A stretch of DNA of 64,000 bases from Chondrus crispus (Eukaryota; Rhodophyta; Florideophyceae; Gigartinales; Gigartinaceae), in assembly GCF_000350225.1 (NCBI RefSeq), contig NW_005179236.1, forward strand, positions 1 to 64,000. Direction: 5' to 3'. This document shows, piece after piece, positions 30,845-42,794 of the stretch. How positions within the stretch are numbered: the stretch's first letter is position 1; every line of letters starts with the position of its first letter. A program made the translations under genes and the position numbers. Below the pieces are notes generated by a model. That model was not told the DNA's origin. It saw only the letters and a list, made by a program, of their open reading frames with translations, and did not search any database.

Positions 30845-30916
30845 GGATCAGTATACTGATCCATAGGCCAAAATCTGGGAAACCCAACAATTGCTGAAGG
30901 ATCAGTATACTGATCC
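30845..30916. repeat. Two copies of the 18-bp palindrome at the right side of the insert
   Basis: GGATCAGTATACTGATCC is perfect at 30845-30862 and 30899-30916, each followed by ATAG, with 36 bp between them. Confidence 0.85.
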
Positions 30917-32277
30917 ATAGAGATGCTAGGGATATGGCTGACAACTAAGATCAGTGCCTCCACCTCAAGTATGTTGATATGATAGGCTCGGGAAGCGACA
31001 CACCAGCGATGTATGATCGCTGTATGGCACTGTAAAGAGGACCAAGTGGTCATGATGGAATGGCCCTCGGACCAGGCGTCGACTAGCCGTTGAGAGAACT
31101 TATCATAAGTATCACATGCATCATCACCACTGTCTCCGTGTGCCAGGTGAACATTGGATGGTAACATGTCTGGGAAGGCGTACCATCCCTGGAGAACTCT
31201 ACCATCCCGGAAATTCGTAACCAAATGCATAAGAGGCGCAAAGCCGATACCATCGTCAGCATCCCAGTAAACAACCCCCGCGCCCCACGGGGAAGCATCC
31301 GTGGCGTACAACCGACGAGACACCGGCCTAGTGAGGTCACGAAAAACAACAGGGGCGAGACCGAGTAGGGCTTGTAGTTCAACGAGTTGTGGTACAATAA
31401 GGGCGCGCGGGACTTGGGGACGACCGAGTGACGTAAACGAATATAAATCCAATAGAACGCTGAGTAGCGGCCGGCGAAGCAGAAGGGGCCAGACCCAGCG
31501 ACCGAGTAAGCGTTGCATGGCGCGGGGGGAGGTGCACCGGAGCTGCAGAACAGCATAAGTGTCATCGAGTAAAGCGTTTAGATATGGGGGTTTCGGTGTT
31601 ACGGTGCCCTTCTGATGTATGGACATACCTAAACATGTAGTGTGAGGACGAGAAGCGCTAGCTGGCTGATCCTTGTCAGTGTGAACCGGCAAACCACTGG
31701 CGATCATGTGCTGCTTCACGGAGGCGTGGCGTGCATTAACAGAAAGTGGACAGGTCCCAAGAACCGCCAGGTCGTCAATATACGGGAGAAGACACATAGT
31801 AGAACGCGATAATGGCGAAGACCAGTATTCACCGCGAAGCAGCAGCTCCCCGCACGGTACCTCAGCTCGCCTGATAATCTCTGTATGCACAGCTTGTGCA
31901 AAGCGTACTGCAAGTGACCATCCCATAGGAATGACGGTGAAGGCGGGAAAATAGAAAGCAGCAGAAAGAGATGAGTCGAAAGCGAGGCCCCATACGCGCG
32001 GCAAACCGAAGAAGGGCCAGAGCCAGGCAGGAGCACGGAGCCGGTTGTACATCTGGCTGATGTCAGAAGTAGAAGTGAACAAGGATTCACAAAGGTTGAG
32101 ATATACCTCCCCCAGTAGGTCCGGAGACGGGAGCACCACAGCGGCCATCTCATCGTCGAAGAATAGATTGGAGCGACGTCCACCCCATATAACCCGTTGT
32201 GGACTGTCTGCGTGCTGCGTCTTAGAAATGCCGAAGATACCGTTCTCAACCACACCTGCCCCGGAGTCGAACATGTG

Positions 32278-32874
32278 TGTGGTACAATACATATGGTAGC
32301 GGTAGGGTGTTACAGGTGTACAGGTGGCATACTCGGATCTGGTTCTGGATCCAACCGTGTCGCTGATCCAATCCGAGAGTAGTGGCTGTAAGCCCACCCA
32401 TTACAGTAGCCAAACTGTAATTATAGTACAGTGTCACCGGCGGTACTTTACCCAACCCGCCGGTGCCACCTCCCCCTTCGTAAAGCAAGCAATCACCCCC
32501 GGTTCTCTGGATCTTGGAGCTACTAGGACGAGTCTCTGGTACGTCCCCACACCCAGGGGTCCTCCTTTTAGGTTGCTTCCTTCCTTCGGGTCGTACGTAC
32601 GCGTGTCATATTGCGCGATTCCTTTCCTCTTCCCCTTTCTGACAGGTTGGCTATCCCTACAGCTGTCCCTATTTCCCCGGTTCGCTATCCTTACGGCTAT
32701 CTACCCTTCTTTGCCTTTTCCTCTTCTCTGCCCTCTACCACAGCTTTCCCGGTCTATGCTGTTGCAGTGTTTCTACTGCGCTGTCCCTGCACGGGACTGG
32801 TCTCCCCGGAGAGACTCGGGCTACAGAACCCGAGTCTGTACCTCGATCCGCACCGGAGGATCGACGTTACCACA
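32278..32874 (+). repeat. 5' LTR of E3
   Basis: 597 bp, starting TGTGGTACAA and ending TTACCACA, matching 41438-42034 apart from about five substitutions. Confidence 0.95.
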
Positions 32875-32893
32875 TTGGTCTCCCGACCTAGAA
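32875..32893 (+). other. Primer binding site of E3
   Basis: TTGGTCTCCCGACCTAGAA begins directly after the LTR; the TGG fits pairing with a tRNA 3' CCA. The same 19 bases follow the E4 5' LTR. Confidence 0.65.
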
Positions 32894-32915
32894 CCGCACT
32901 TTTTGGCTCTTCGAA

Positions 32916-34787
32916 GTGTTCAACTCAGCATTGCATCTGAGGGTGCCTCCGAGCACGCGAAGCAAAGGCTCCAGTCGAACTGGAGCCGCAGCCCCCTCGG
33001 GCCTTGTTGGACCTTCCCCGACAATTGCCGCTGCCTTTGGGCGTACAGGCAACCCAACGGTCACCTCTGGTGACAATCCAAGTCTCGCTCTCCGAGATCC
33101 TGCCGTCGCAGCAGAAGCCCCTGGTGCTGGAGCATCGCAGTTCACCGACCGCATGTTCTCTTCTGCTGACCTCGGAGAGATGCTCTCGGCTTTCCGAGAA
33201 GGGCTGATCTCAGACCTCGCTGCTGCCCAACAGCAGACGAGGGCAGCAGCACGGGAAATTGGTGTGTCCCAACAGCCTCCTCCCGCATTAGGAGATGTAT
33301 CCAACCGGGGGAAGACAGTAGCTCCCCCTGGAGATGGCACCGTGCGTGAGGGGGTGCCGACGTCCGTCCCCCGTGACGTATTGGCGCCGAACGTTTCAGA
33401 AGTCCCCCTCGGGGTGGAGATGAGAAACTTCGTCGCAACAGAAGTCCAGTCCCAGAGGGAGCAGCCCGAAGAGCGGCTCCGGAACCAGCTCACGAGATTC
33501 ATCGTTCTGCGTGAGGATGCCCTCATTTCTCGCCTCCAACAAGCTGAGGGACGCATCTACTCCGACCCCAGCGTAGCCGAAACGGACGAGGGACGCGCGA
33601 CAGTGAACCTTCCAGCTTACTGTCGTAAGCTGGAATCGGAAGTCCAGCAACTCGAGAATCGAATTGATGAGCAGAAGCTCACCGTTGATGGCCTCAAACA
33701 CCATTACGACGGATTAGTCTTCGCCGCGACAGCCGATCGCACAGCAAAGAAGGTGCGAGTCCCTCGCGGGACTCGCCACCGCCGAACCTCCAGAACACCG
33801 GTTATGTCGTCCTCGGAGGATACTCGGACGCGTCTTCGTCGCAAAGGCGACGAATGGCGACGCCAGTCATCCGACTCCGACCCATATGACACGGAGTTTG
33901 ACGATGTCGCTCGTCAAGTCCCGAAGAATGCACCGGGGCAGAGAGGATTGAAGGAACTCCAACCCGCCAATCCAGCCTTCGGACACGTTGTGTCGTACAG
34001 GAGGTATCGCCTCCTCAATAGCTCGTCACATTGCGACAAGTACGTGACAGCAGAGACAGTTCTCAACGTCCGTCGCCTTGGACATACGCTCCGGGACAAG
34101 AAATTCGATGGCTCGAATCCGCTACGGATCCTCGACTTTTTGACGATGTTCAAGCACCAATGCGATATAAATCGCATCTCGGAGGCAGCAGCCCTTCTGG
34201 CACTCCCATATTTTCTGGACGGTGACGCGAAGGACGCGTTCCAAGCTCACCAAGAGCTTGGTGATGACGGCCTCGGTGGGTTCGAAACCTACCCCGGGTC
34301 CGTACACTTCCTGCTTCGCTCATATGCGAAGGACCTGTATATCGAGCAGGCTATCCAGAAACTCGATGCAACTGTCCAGCAGGACAGCGAGACGGAAATC
34401 TCATATGCACGGCGCCTACGAAAGCGTGCGCGTGAATGTGGCGGAGTCTTCTCCGAAACGGAACTCATCACCCGGTTCGTACGGGGTTTGAATCCCGCTA
34501 TCAAACCCCTCCTCGCGCGATCGCAGCGCGAGTCATCGCACCCGCGAACCTTGCTCGACTGTGTCGAACAAGCAGCCGCAGTGGGCGACTCCCACCGTGC
34601 CCTGTGGGACGGCCGGGTAAGGCGTGATCGCGTCGATCGGCTACCCAGCCGCGGTCGAGGACGCGATGACGTCAACCAAATTCTCAATGTGGAAGGGCAA
34701 GATGGATACCCGAGCCCTCCGTCGTTACCACCGACAGGGTCTGCGCCCTCTACGGAATTGCTACAGAACGACGCCGCACATGCCTAA
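32916..34787 (+). CDS. Gag of gypsy element E3, 623 aa
   Basis: The N-terminal half is Ala/Glu/Gln-rich with a likely coiled coil at about 225-255 (KLESEVQQLENRIDEQKL). The central capsid-type domain (about 385-560) reads LDFLTMFKHQCDINRI, LLRSYAKDLYIEQAI and FVRGLNPAIKPLL and matches the E4 gag closely (LLRTYATNIQIEQAL, FIEGLLPAIKPLV). It makes the particle core in which reverse transcription takes place. Confidence 0.8.
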   Translation: MFNSALHLRVPPSTRSKGSSRTGAAAPSGLVGPSPTIAAAFGRTGNPTVTSGDNPSLALRDPAVAAEAPGAGASQFTDRMFSSADLGEMLSAFREGLISDLAAAQQQTRAAAREIGVSQQPPPALGDVSNRGKTVAPPGDGTVREGVPTSVPRDVLAPNVSEVPLGVEMRNFVATEVQSQREQPEERLRNQLTRFIVLREDALISRLQQAEGRIYSDPSVAETDEGRATVNLPAYCRKLESEVQQLENRIDEQKLTVDGLKHHYDGLVFAATADRTAKKVRVPRGTRHRRTSRTPVMSSSEDTRTRLRRKGDEWRRQSSDSDPYDTEFDDVARQVPKNAPGQRGLKELQPANPAFGHVVSYRRYRLLNSSSHCDKYVTAETVLNVRRLGHTLRDKKFDGSNPLRILDFLTMFKHQCDINRISEAAALLALPYFLDGDAKDAFQAHQELGDDGLGGFETYPGSVHFLLRSYAKDLYIEQAIQKLDATVQQDSETEISYARRLRKRARECGGVFSETELITRFVRGLNPAIKPLLARSQRESSHPRTLLDCVEQAAAVGDSHRALWDGRVRRDRVDRLPSRGRGRDDVNQILNVEGQDGYPSPPSLPPTGSAPSTELLQNDAAHA

Positions 34788-37700
34788 GCGTCTACAATTG
34801 TCCCTTCTGGGACACACCTCCTGATGCCTGAGGAGGTCCACGCGATTGTCCGCATGGATAACCCGCGTACTGCTTCGTACGCAAAACCGCCGTTGAACCA
34901 ACGGCCAGGATGGCAAGTGGCCCCGAACCGCCCCTCGTACATATGCTAAGAGTGCTATGGCCTCGGGCATAAGAAGCCTAACTGTCCTCACCTGGCGAGA
35001 GAAGTCTCCCCCGCCTTGGACAAAAATTTCTACCACCTGGTAGAGGCGAACTTCGCCAAGCTTAACCGGACCCAGCGCGAGTTTCTGCGACGCGTAGGTC
35101 GCAGTTCTCTCTTCGCGCTACGAGGCAATACCGCAACCATAGCGCCAGAGAAGGAGCGGACTGCCCCACGCGACGGCGTTGCCCTCACCGGTAGTCCCAC
35201 ACCCCCCACCTCGGAAATTCACCCCTCCAAGGTGGACCCCTCTACCCGAGGGATTGACGACAGCACTGCGTCGTTAAACTGACCTGGGGCGATCGGACTC
35301 AGGACCGTCCTCCGGCTGCGCCGCCAGATCGCCCCAGTCAACCGGGGTCGCAATCATGTCCCCTGGTACGATCCATCAAGCCCAGGCCATATGGCCTACC
35401 GCCACGGACGACCGTGGAAAAGTATCTCGCCGACCCCGTATGCGTACTGTCCAAGTACAACTACAAGGTCGAGGCCTGTATAGGCCCAACACAGTCCAAC
35501 TGTGTAGCGATGCTAACCGTCTTCGACACGGGAGCAGGACCAAACCTCATCCGCGCCGACATGCTGCCTGAAAGCACTATTGCGGAACTCGACCGCAATC
35601 GACAAGTTGTTAACCTAGCAAGTGCCTCGAAACACCGTCTAACGACTCTGGGGATCGTTGCCCTTACGATCCGGATTGGATCGTTCGCGACCCGGCAACC
35701 CTTCGTGGTCTGCCGCCACCTGGGAGCGGACGCCATCCTCGGGTGCACGTTTATTGACACGCACACCGAGGCCATCTGGATCAGAAGACGGGTCGTTGTG
35801 CTCAACAACGGCACGGAGCTGGCCATACAGCGTCGAGCGGCTTTCGCCCGGCCAACAGTCGTTCGTACGACCGAGCCGCTCGCAGTGTCACCACCACCAC
35901 GCGACAACGTAATACGGGTAGCGCCACGCGTTGTGCTTCCTCCCCAATCGGAGACTGTCGTGTCTGCGGTGACCAAAGTCTCGGGCACTCACATCCTCGA
36001 GTCCCGCAACCAGCTGTACGAGAAACAGCTAGTAGCCCTTAGCAATGGCGTCTGCGACGTCCATGCTAAGAGGCAGTTCGCCATACGAGTGGCGAACTTC
36101 GCGACTACCCCGCAAACCCTGGTCAAGAACAAGATCTTGGGTACGGCTATGCCGTCACCAACGACAGTCTACTCGGTCGAGTTGTCCAACCCCAACGAGG
36201 ACAAGCCGGAAAAAACCCCTCAACAGGAAGAAGAGGCGGGTCTAGGGTTGGCGCTGTCTCCCGCAGATTCGCCCCTAGGGGTGCATCACGGCACCAAGCA
36301 AGCCGAACCTCCACCTTCGGAGGACGAGGTAGACTTGAACCACTTGTCTTCTGCTATGCAGAAGAATGTCCGACAGATGCTGAAGCCGTTCTCACCCATA
36401 TGGAACGGAGAGCTCGGGACAGTTACGGTGACGAAGCACCGTATCGACCTTCAAGAAGGTACACGACCGGTACATTGTCAGCCGTATCGCGCAGGCCCAA
36501 AGTCGCGCGAAATTCGGCAGTTCGAAGTGGACAAGATGCTGAAGGCCGGTGTCATCGAACCGGCATGCTCGGAATGGGCAAGCCCGGTAGTACTGGTACC
36601 GAAATCGGAAGGTTCTCTCCGATTTTGTGTCAATTACCGCAGGCTCAACGCCCTAACGGTCAAAGACACATATCCGTTACCACGGATGGACGAGTGTCTC
36701 GACTCGCTTGACGACGCCAAGTTCTTCACCACGCTGGATTGCAACAGCGGATACTGGCAAATACCAGTAGCCGAACACGATCGGCATAAAACGGCATTCA
36801 CCTGTCATGCCGGTTGTTACCAGTTCTGCAGGATGCCGTTCGGGCTTTGCAATGCCCCTGCCACGTTCCAACGAACGGTGGGTATCCTCCTCGCAGGGTA
36901 CAGGTGGCGTAGTTGCCTGGTATACCTAGACGATGTGATTGTCTACTCCAGTTCCCTGGAGGAGCACCTCCAACACGTGAAGGAGGTACTGACCGTTTTA
37001 TGGGACGCTGGGTTATCTCTGAAACTCAAGAAATGTAATTTCTTCGTCCAAACTGTGGACTATCTGGGACATGTCATTCGCAAAGGTAAGTTGCATGTGG
37101 CAACCACGAACACCAAAGCCATCGCCGGATTTAAGGACCCTCGCAACCAGACACAGCTCCGGTCCTTCTTGGGGCTGTGTAACGTCTATCGACGTTTCTT
37201 GCCAAACTTCGCACGAATTGCGGCCCCAGTAAACGCGCTGCTATGTAAACAGCAGGGATTCGACCTGCCTTGTTTCGATGAGAAGCAATACAGTGCGTTC
37301 CAAGCACTGAAACGGGCGTTAATGTCGCCCCCCGTCCTGGCTCTCTCCCGAGCCAATCTACCATTCACGGTAGACACCGATGCCTGTGATTATCAGGTCG
37401 GGTGCGCGTTGATGCAGACGCATGCGGATGGTAGTCGCCATCCGATCGGCTATTGGAGTCGATCATTGACCGACGCTGAGCGCAACTACAGCGTCGGCGA
37501 GAAGGAGTGCCTCGCCATTGTTTGGGCCGTACAGATACTGCGGCCCTACTTGGAAGGTCAACACTTCCAAGTTTATACAGACCACCAAGCACTCAGGTGG
37601 ATTCTTGGTGCGTCTGACACGACTGGCCGACTGGTCAGGTGGAGGCTTCGCCTCTCCGAATTCGAATTCTCAGTTGAATACAAAAAAGGCGCGAAAAACA

Positions 37701-39877
37701 TGGTTGCGGACGCCGTGTCCCGTGTGGAGACTACGGGCGAAACGCTAGGCTCGATCGACGAGGATATTCCATGTTTTTGTGTGGAATCCGGGAACGACCG
37801 GGTAACGGTAGACCCATGGTCGATAAGCAACCCACGCTGTGACGTTGACGAGGACATTGTTGATGATGAGGACCTCTTCGACGAGAGACTCGTCAACCAG
37901 GGGGAGGTGTTCGCCATTGAACGTACGGACCCCGTGTCCCCGGTCTCCTATGAGGAACTCGTCCGTGACCAGGCGGACGACGCTTTCTGCCAACGCATTC
38001 GAGCACGGCTCGACCGCAGAGCAATACCTCCCTACGAGGTCAATGACAGGGGCGTCCTCGCCCGCGTGTCACCACGCGACCACGCACGACAGATGTCTTG
38101 CCAAAGAACCTGCGTGATAAAGTGCTTCACCTCGCACATTACTCCCGTACAGCAGGTCACCCAGGAGGGTCGCGTATGTACAGTACGCTTCGACGGACCT
38201 TTTATTGGCCGTCGATGAGCGTCGATGTCTACAATTGTGTCAGGCATTGCGCCGCGTGCGCGAAATAACGCGTGAAGTTACGACGCCACGCGTCGTTCAT
38301 GAAACTCTTTCCGGCAACGATACTGTTAGAGTATGTCGCCATCGACATTCTCGGCCCATTGCCGAGAACGAGTCACGGAAATCGGTACTTGCTGGTCATT
38401 TCTGACCGCTACAGCAAGATGACGCAGACCGCGCCCCGCGCAAACGTGACAGGCCTCACGGTCGTGCGTGCCTTTTCCGAGAAATGGTTGTTCCCATACG
38501 GACCCCCCGCTTACCTCTTATCAGATCGAGGGGGCCAGTTCACGGGAAATTTTTTCCAAAACGTATGCTCGATAATGGGCATACTTAATGCCTAAACCTC
38601 AGCATACCACCCCCAAACCAACGGGCAGGTGGAGCGATTTAATCGCACAATCCTTTCGGCGCTCCGCTCGCTTTGCACGGAGGAAAGAAAGGATTGGGAC
38701 ACGTTCTCGTCAGGTGTGACATTTGGCTACAACTGCACCGTGCACCGTGCAATTGGGATGACTCCCTATGATCTCGTATTGAGTCGACCTCCGCCCAACC
38801 TCTGCATTGAGAATGTAGAGTCCGTGGACCACGGACGCTTACCACCATGGCAAACTGGTCTTCGATTTACGACAAGATTACGGACATTGATGACAACCGC
38901 AAGTGAGCGCCTACGCAAGGCGCAAGCCCGCTACAAGGCGGACTTTGACCGGTACGTAAGGCCAGTCAATTATAACCTCAAGGCCGGTGATCTAGTCTAT
39001 CTCCGACGTGAGGCTCCCCGTCCGGGGGAGAGCGACCACAAACTTCGCCCCAAGGCCATTGGGCCATTCGAAGTATTGGCAGTCAAGCCAAACGATCGCA
39101 CAGTCGTCATAGCGCGAGATGGCGATCGAGACACAGTGTCGTACGATCGCATCGTACCGGCGCCAATGCCGGACACAGATAACACTCAGCAAGACCCGGC
39201 TCTTGTCCCTCGCTCGACATATGAGGACGTTGTGACGTCTGATGATGACGACAACGCTGACCTCGATGGTCAAGGCAGAGAGCCACCCAGCAGCACACGT
39301 GTGCTCCGCGCTGATGGGAATACGAGCTCCCGCTTGCCGCAATCCCGTCGGAACGCGACCGCGACCACAGACGAGCCGATACCAACCGCGCAGGGTCGGT
39401 TGAATAATGACCCGGGTCAGGGACCATCAACCCCACAATTGGAGGTCGACGGCAAGAAGGCTGACACCTCCGGTGACGAGTACATCATCGATAAGCTCAT
39501 TGAGCATGAAGACAAGCGGGACAAGTATCTCGTCCGATGGGAGGGGTATCCTCCCGAGGAGGTCACGTGGGAACTACCATCACACCTGCCAATTGGTGTG
39601 ATAAACCGCTTTCGACGGCGCAAGGGACTTGACCCTCTACCGTTGACGGAGGAGGCCGCTCCTCCGTGACGCGCCGCCCGCACGCCAATCTTGGAAGGGA
39701 GAAGGGCCTTTGTTCCCCCCCTGCGCAGCGAAAATGTATCCGCCGTGTGCAGCTATACCCCTCGGGACCACTGCGTTTCCGACCGAGGGAGATATTCGCG
39801 ACGAATTAATCTTGAGGTTCGTTTATTGACGATATTCTACTACCCTACGGACCTCGAGATAAACCACTGATGCAGCG

Positions 39878-41389
39878 CTACTCCCCGCGCATTACGGAAT
39901 CGCCGGTAGCCGCCTCGGCCGCCCCCGCATCGCCGTGAACGGGCGGCTGCGGGCTCTCCAATTTACCCTGGAGTAGATCGAGGATAGCGGGAATCGTCGG
40001 CCTGCCGCGAACCCCGTTGTCACGAAGCAGCGCTGTCAAGCCCTCTCGCTCCAGGACGAGAGCAGCGAGAACGTCGTTCGCGACCCCGCGGCGTTGGGAC
40101 GTTAAGCTTCCCAACCCTGCACGACTCCTCTTCCCAAGACGGGGAGCGGAGTAATCCGAGCCGTAGACGGCTCGGGTACCTCGCGGTTGTCCGTGCGGTA
40201 AGTTCATTTGAGCTAAATGATTCGTCGTTCCATAGACGCGAGTCCCCATTACGGGTGACTCAAGGGGACGACCATCGTCCCCCATCTCGATATACATGTC
40301 ATCATCGAGATTCGTACACCATTCCACGGGGTCGAACTCAACCCAATCCCCACCCTCAAACACAGGGGTAAACCTCCCTGTTTCCTCCGGGAGTTGCCGG
40401 TTCACGGGAGCGACGCGATCCCAGCGGATCACGCGGATCTCCTGCAGTACCGCAGCCAGGTCCGCGGCGTCGTTCGGCGCGTGGGGAATGATATTTCCAA
40501 CGCCCAAGAGCCGAATGTCCTCCTGTAGCATGGGAGAAATCCGGAAGACGTACCCGGCACGCGCTTGACACAGCGCGTTGGCAGCCACGAGGGCCGCCCA
40601 CTCGGTGCGAACAATTTTCCATTCTAGAGCCAGAGGATCCGCCATCAGGCGGCTTCCCAGATATGTCACAGCGGGAGACATTTCGGTCCTATCCCCATAA
40701 GGGACCTCAACGTCAGCCCACCAGTGAGGAGGGTTAACGTACTTGCTTCCAAGACAATTACGGTTCAAAGCCGTAATCTCCCTACATTGTGTCGGGACAA
40801 GTAGGGAGTGCTTGTGGCGCATCTTGCGCTCGAACGTCCGGTCGGTGAGCGGCATGACCATTTGAGGGTCAGCCACCGTGAGGTTCGTCGCATACGGCGT
40901 CGCGCTCCGACCTGGCAAGACCAGGGGGTGCTCCAGCACAAGTAGCCTCGAATCAACTTCCGCATGACCGCGGAGGGCTTCGGCATGATCAATTTGCCGA
41001 AGTCGAGCGACGTATCTCTCCTGGCGCTCGAAGCGCGCGTACGCCAAATCAAAGCGCCAGGTCGTCGGTATCGGACACCGATGGGGCTTCAGAAGGGCCA
41101 ACCGCCGTTCAACGGCGTTGCGGAACCTGTGCGCTGCTCCTGCTGAGCGCGGCAGGAACCGAGGGTCCGGATCCGTTCTTATGAACCAGTCCCAGCTCCG
41201 ACGCACCACGTCGGGGGGGTCGCGTCGACTGAACTCCCCGTACGAGGAGTTGGCGGCAGCGGAACCGCGCGTTACCAAGTTGTCTCGCGCATGCTCGCGA
41301 GTATTCTCCATATCAGAATAGGTCATGGAGAATGTTGTTGGGGGCGGGGGATGATGATCTCCTTCACAACACCCTTCGAACGTTTTCAA
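39878..41389 (-). CDS. Antisense accessory protein of gypsy element E3 (aORF family), 503 aa
   Basis: A minus-strand frame fills the space between pol and the 3' LTR of E3. It aligns by eye with the E4 protein over about 200 residues: CPIPTTWRFDLAYARFE against RPIPVEWGFDTWAFRTE, RYVARLRQIDHAE against GYVANLRRVLDDL, FERKMR against FERRMR, PHWWADVEVP against PSWFSQYEVP, TYLGSRLMADP against VYFGLRLNDSP, and WKIVRTEWAALVA (about 257-269) against WMIVLSEWIAIVA. The C-terminus is Leu/Arg-rich (LAALVLEREGLTALLRD). No known domain was recognised. The start could also be Met22 (MTYSDMENT). Confidence 0.75.
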   Translation of the reverse strand: MKTFEGCCEGDHHPPPPTTFSMTYSDMENTREHARDNLVTRGSAAANSSYGEFSRRDPPDVVRRSWDWFIRTDPDPRFLPRSAGAAHRFRNAVERRLALLKPHRCPIPTTWRFDLAYARFERQERYVARLRQIDHAEALRGHAEVDSRLLVLEHPLVLPGRSATPYATNLTVADPQMVMPLTDRTFERKMRHKHSLLVPTQCREITALNRNCLGSKYVNPPHWWADVEVPYGDRTEMSPAVTYLGSRLMADPLALEWKIVRTEWAALVAANALCQARAGYVFRISPMLQEDIRLLGVGNIIPHAPNDAADLAAVLQEIRVIRWDRVAPVNRQLPEETGRFTPVFEGGDWVEFDPVEWCTNLDDDMYIEMGDDGRPLESPVMGTRVYGTTNHLAQMNLPHGQPRGTRAVYGSDYSAPRLGKRSRAGLGSLTSQRRGVANDVLAALVLEREGLTALLRDNGVRGRPTIPAILDLLQGKLESPQPPVHGDAGAAEAATGDSVMRGE

Positions 41390-41437
41390 GGATGAGCGTC
41401 AAGCTTCGCGGGGCGCTCAGGTCTTGGAGGGGGGACG

Positions 41438-42034
41438 TGTGGTACAATATATATGGTAGCGGTAGGGTGTTACAGGTGTACAGGTGGCATACTCGGATCT
41501 GGTTCTGGATCCAACCGTGTCGCTGATCCAATCCGAGAGTAGTGGCTGTAAGCCCACCCATTACAGTAGCCAAACTGTAATTATAGTACAGTGTCACCGG
41601 CGGTACTTTACCCAACCCGCCGGTGCCACCTCCCCCTTCGTAAAGCAAGCAATCACCCCCGGTTCTCTGGATCTTGGAGCTACTAGGACGAGTCTCTGGT
41701 ACGTCCCCACACCCAGGGGTCCCCCTTTTAGGTTGCTTCCTTCCTTCGGGTCGTACGTACGCGTGTCATATTGCGCGATTCCTTTCCTCTTCCCCTTTCT
41801 GACAGGTTGGCTATCCCTACAGCTGTCCCTATTTCCCCAGTTCGCTATCCTTACGGCTATCTACCCTTCTTTGCCTTTTCCTCTTCTCTGCCCTCTACCA
41901 CAGCTTTCCCGGTCTATGCTGTTGCAGTGTTTCTACTGCGCTGTCCCTGCACGGGACTGGTCTCCCCGGAGAGACTCGGGCTACAGAACCCGAGTCTGTA
42001 CCTCGATCTGCACCGGAGGATCGACGGTACCACA
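41438..42034 (+). repeat. 3' LTR of E3
   Basis: 597 bp, starting TGTGGTACAA, ending GTACCACA and followed by the ATGTG duplication. Confidence 0.95.
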
Positions 42035-42794
42035 ATGTGAACCATCCCTGCATCCTTCATACGGTGGAGGAGAGGGATGTACTCGCCATTTTCGACGCCA
42101 CAAAACACAGGCAGTCGCTTCAGATCACCTGAGGTGGGCGGAGTATCACGAAGACAGTTTCCTTGCAGTAACAAAATCCTTTCCTTTTCGAGCAATAATT
42201 GCATAATGTCTGCGATAGCAGCTTCACCAGGCTCTGGTAGCGCAGCACGCGAAGAAGTGAGCTTCTCTGTGCGCGTGCCGACATCACCATAGCCTGGTCA
42301 GGAAGATGGCTCATCGAATTGAGCATGACCATCAACGTCATCACGAAGACCGACAAATGAAGCGACAGCCTGAGATAGTTCCTGTCGCGCTGCAGGAGGG
42401 ATGGATATCTCCACTCCTGTGCGCGGCATAATGCCACTCCGCAACCACTCCACCGAACGTAAAAGAGAACTCAAAACCTCCGGGGCAGGAGGGCGAGGGC
42501 AAGCCGGGTTCGGTGACATTGGTGGCGCGGGTGTGGTGTGAAGACTTTTTTTCTTGGCGCACAAACGTTGTTCTCCTTGACAAGACTGACGAAGATGGAG
42601 ACTGAAAATCCCGATTCAGGTACCCTCTTGTAATGCGAATTACGCACAAATGCACGCCCAAAGGAGACAACGGGGTAAAAGAGAGGTAGTAAAAGAGGGG
42701 AAAATAAAAGAAAGAATGAAATTAAAAGAGAGAGAAAAGAGAGGGGAAGAAGGGAGAGAGACAAGGGTGGGGTAGTGTATATCAGCGAGCAAGT

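Larger units (their letters stand above)
26840..30922 (-). mobile_element. piggyBac-like DNA transposon with a YqaJ-type nuclease domain, inserted in the DIRS-like element
   Basis: About 4.1 kb separates the RT/RNase H start from the RNase H end of the DIRS element. Its coding region on the minus strand (about 30.68-27.41 kb) encodes a piggyBac-like transposase with an extra nuclease domain. Just inside the two ends lie copies of the palindrome GGATCAGTATACTGATCC (26849 degenerate, 27054, 30845, 30899). Just outside, a 14-bp sequence occurs inverted (CATATCCCTAGCAT at 26826-26839, ATGCTAGGGATATG at 30923-30936). A typical TTAA duplication is not seen at these junctions, so the exact ends remain open. 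Confidence 0.65.
32278..42034 (+). mobile_element. E3: Ty3/gypsy chromovirus-type LTR retrotransposon inserted in the DIRS-like element, broken
   Basis: Two 597-bp LTRs (32278-32874 and 41438-42034) differ at about five positions, so the insertion is young. It is flanked by the 5-bp duplication ATGTG (32273-32277 and 42035-42039). Parts in order: primer binding site directly after the 5' LTR; gag (32.9-34.8 kb, with zinc-knuckle sequence near 34.95 kb); protease (DTGAGPNLI near 35.53 kb); RT (YLDDVIVY near 36.93 kb); RNase H (DTDACDYQVGC near 37.38 kb); integrase (DILGPLPRT to TNGQVERFN, 38.3-38.65 kb); chromodomain (about 39.48-39.6 kb); and an antisense frame (39.88-41.39 kb). A polypurine stretch (GGAGGGGGG) precedes the 3' LTR. 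It is broken, with about four interruptions. Confidence 0.92.

Noticed and set aside
32324-33073. Plus-strand frame covering the E3 5' LTR
   Set aside because: The same frame appears in the 3' LTR and runs through noncoding LTR sequence; gag starts at 32916 in another frame.
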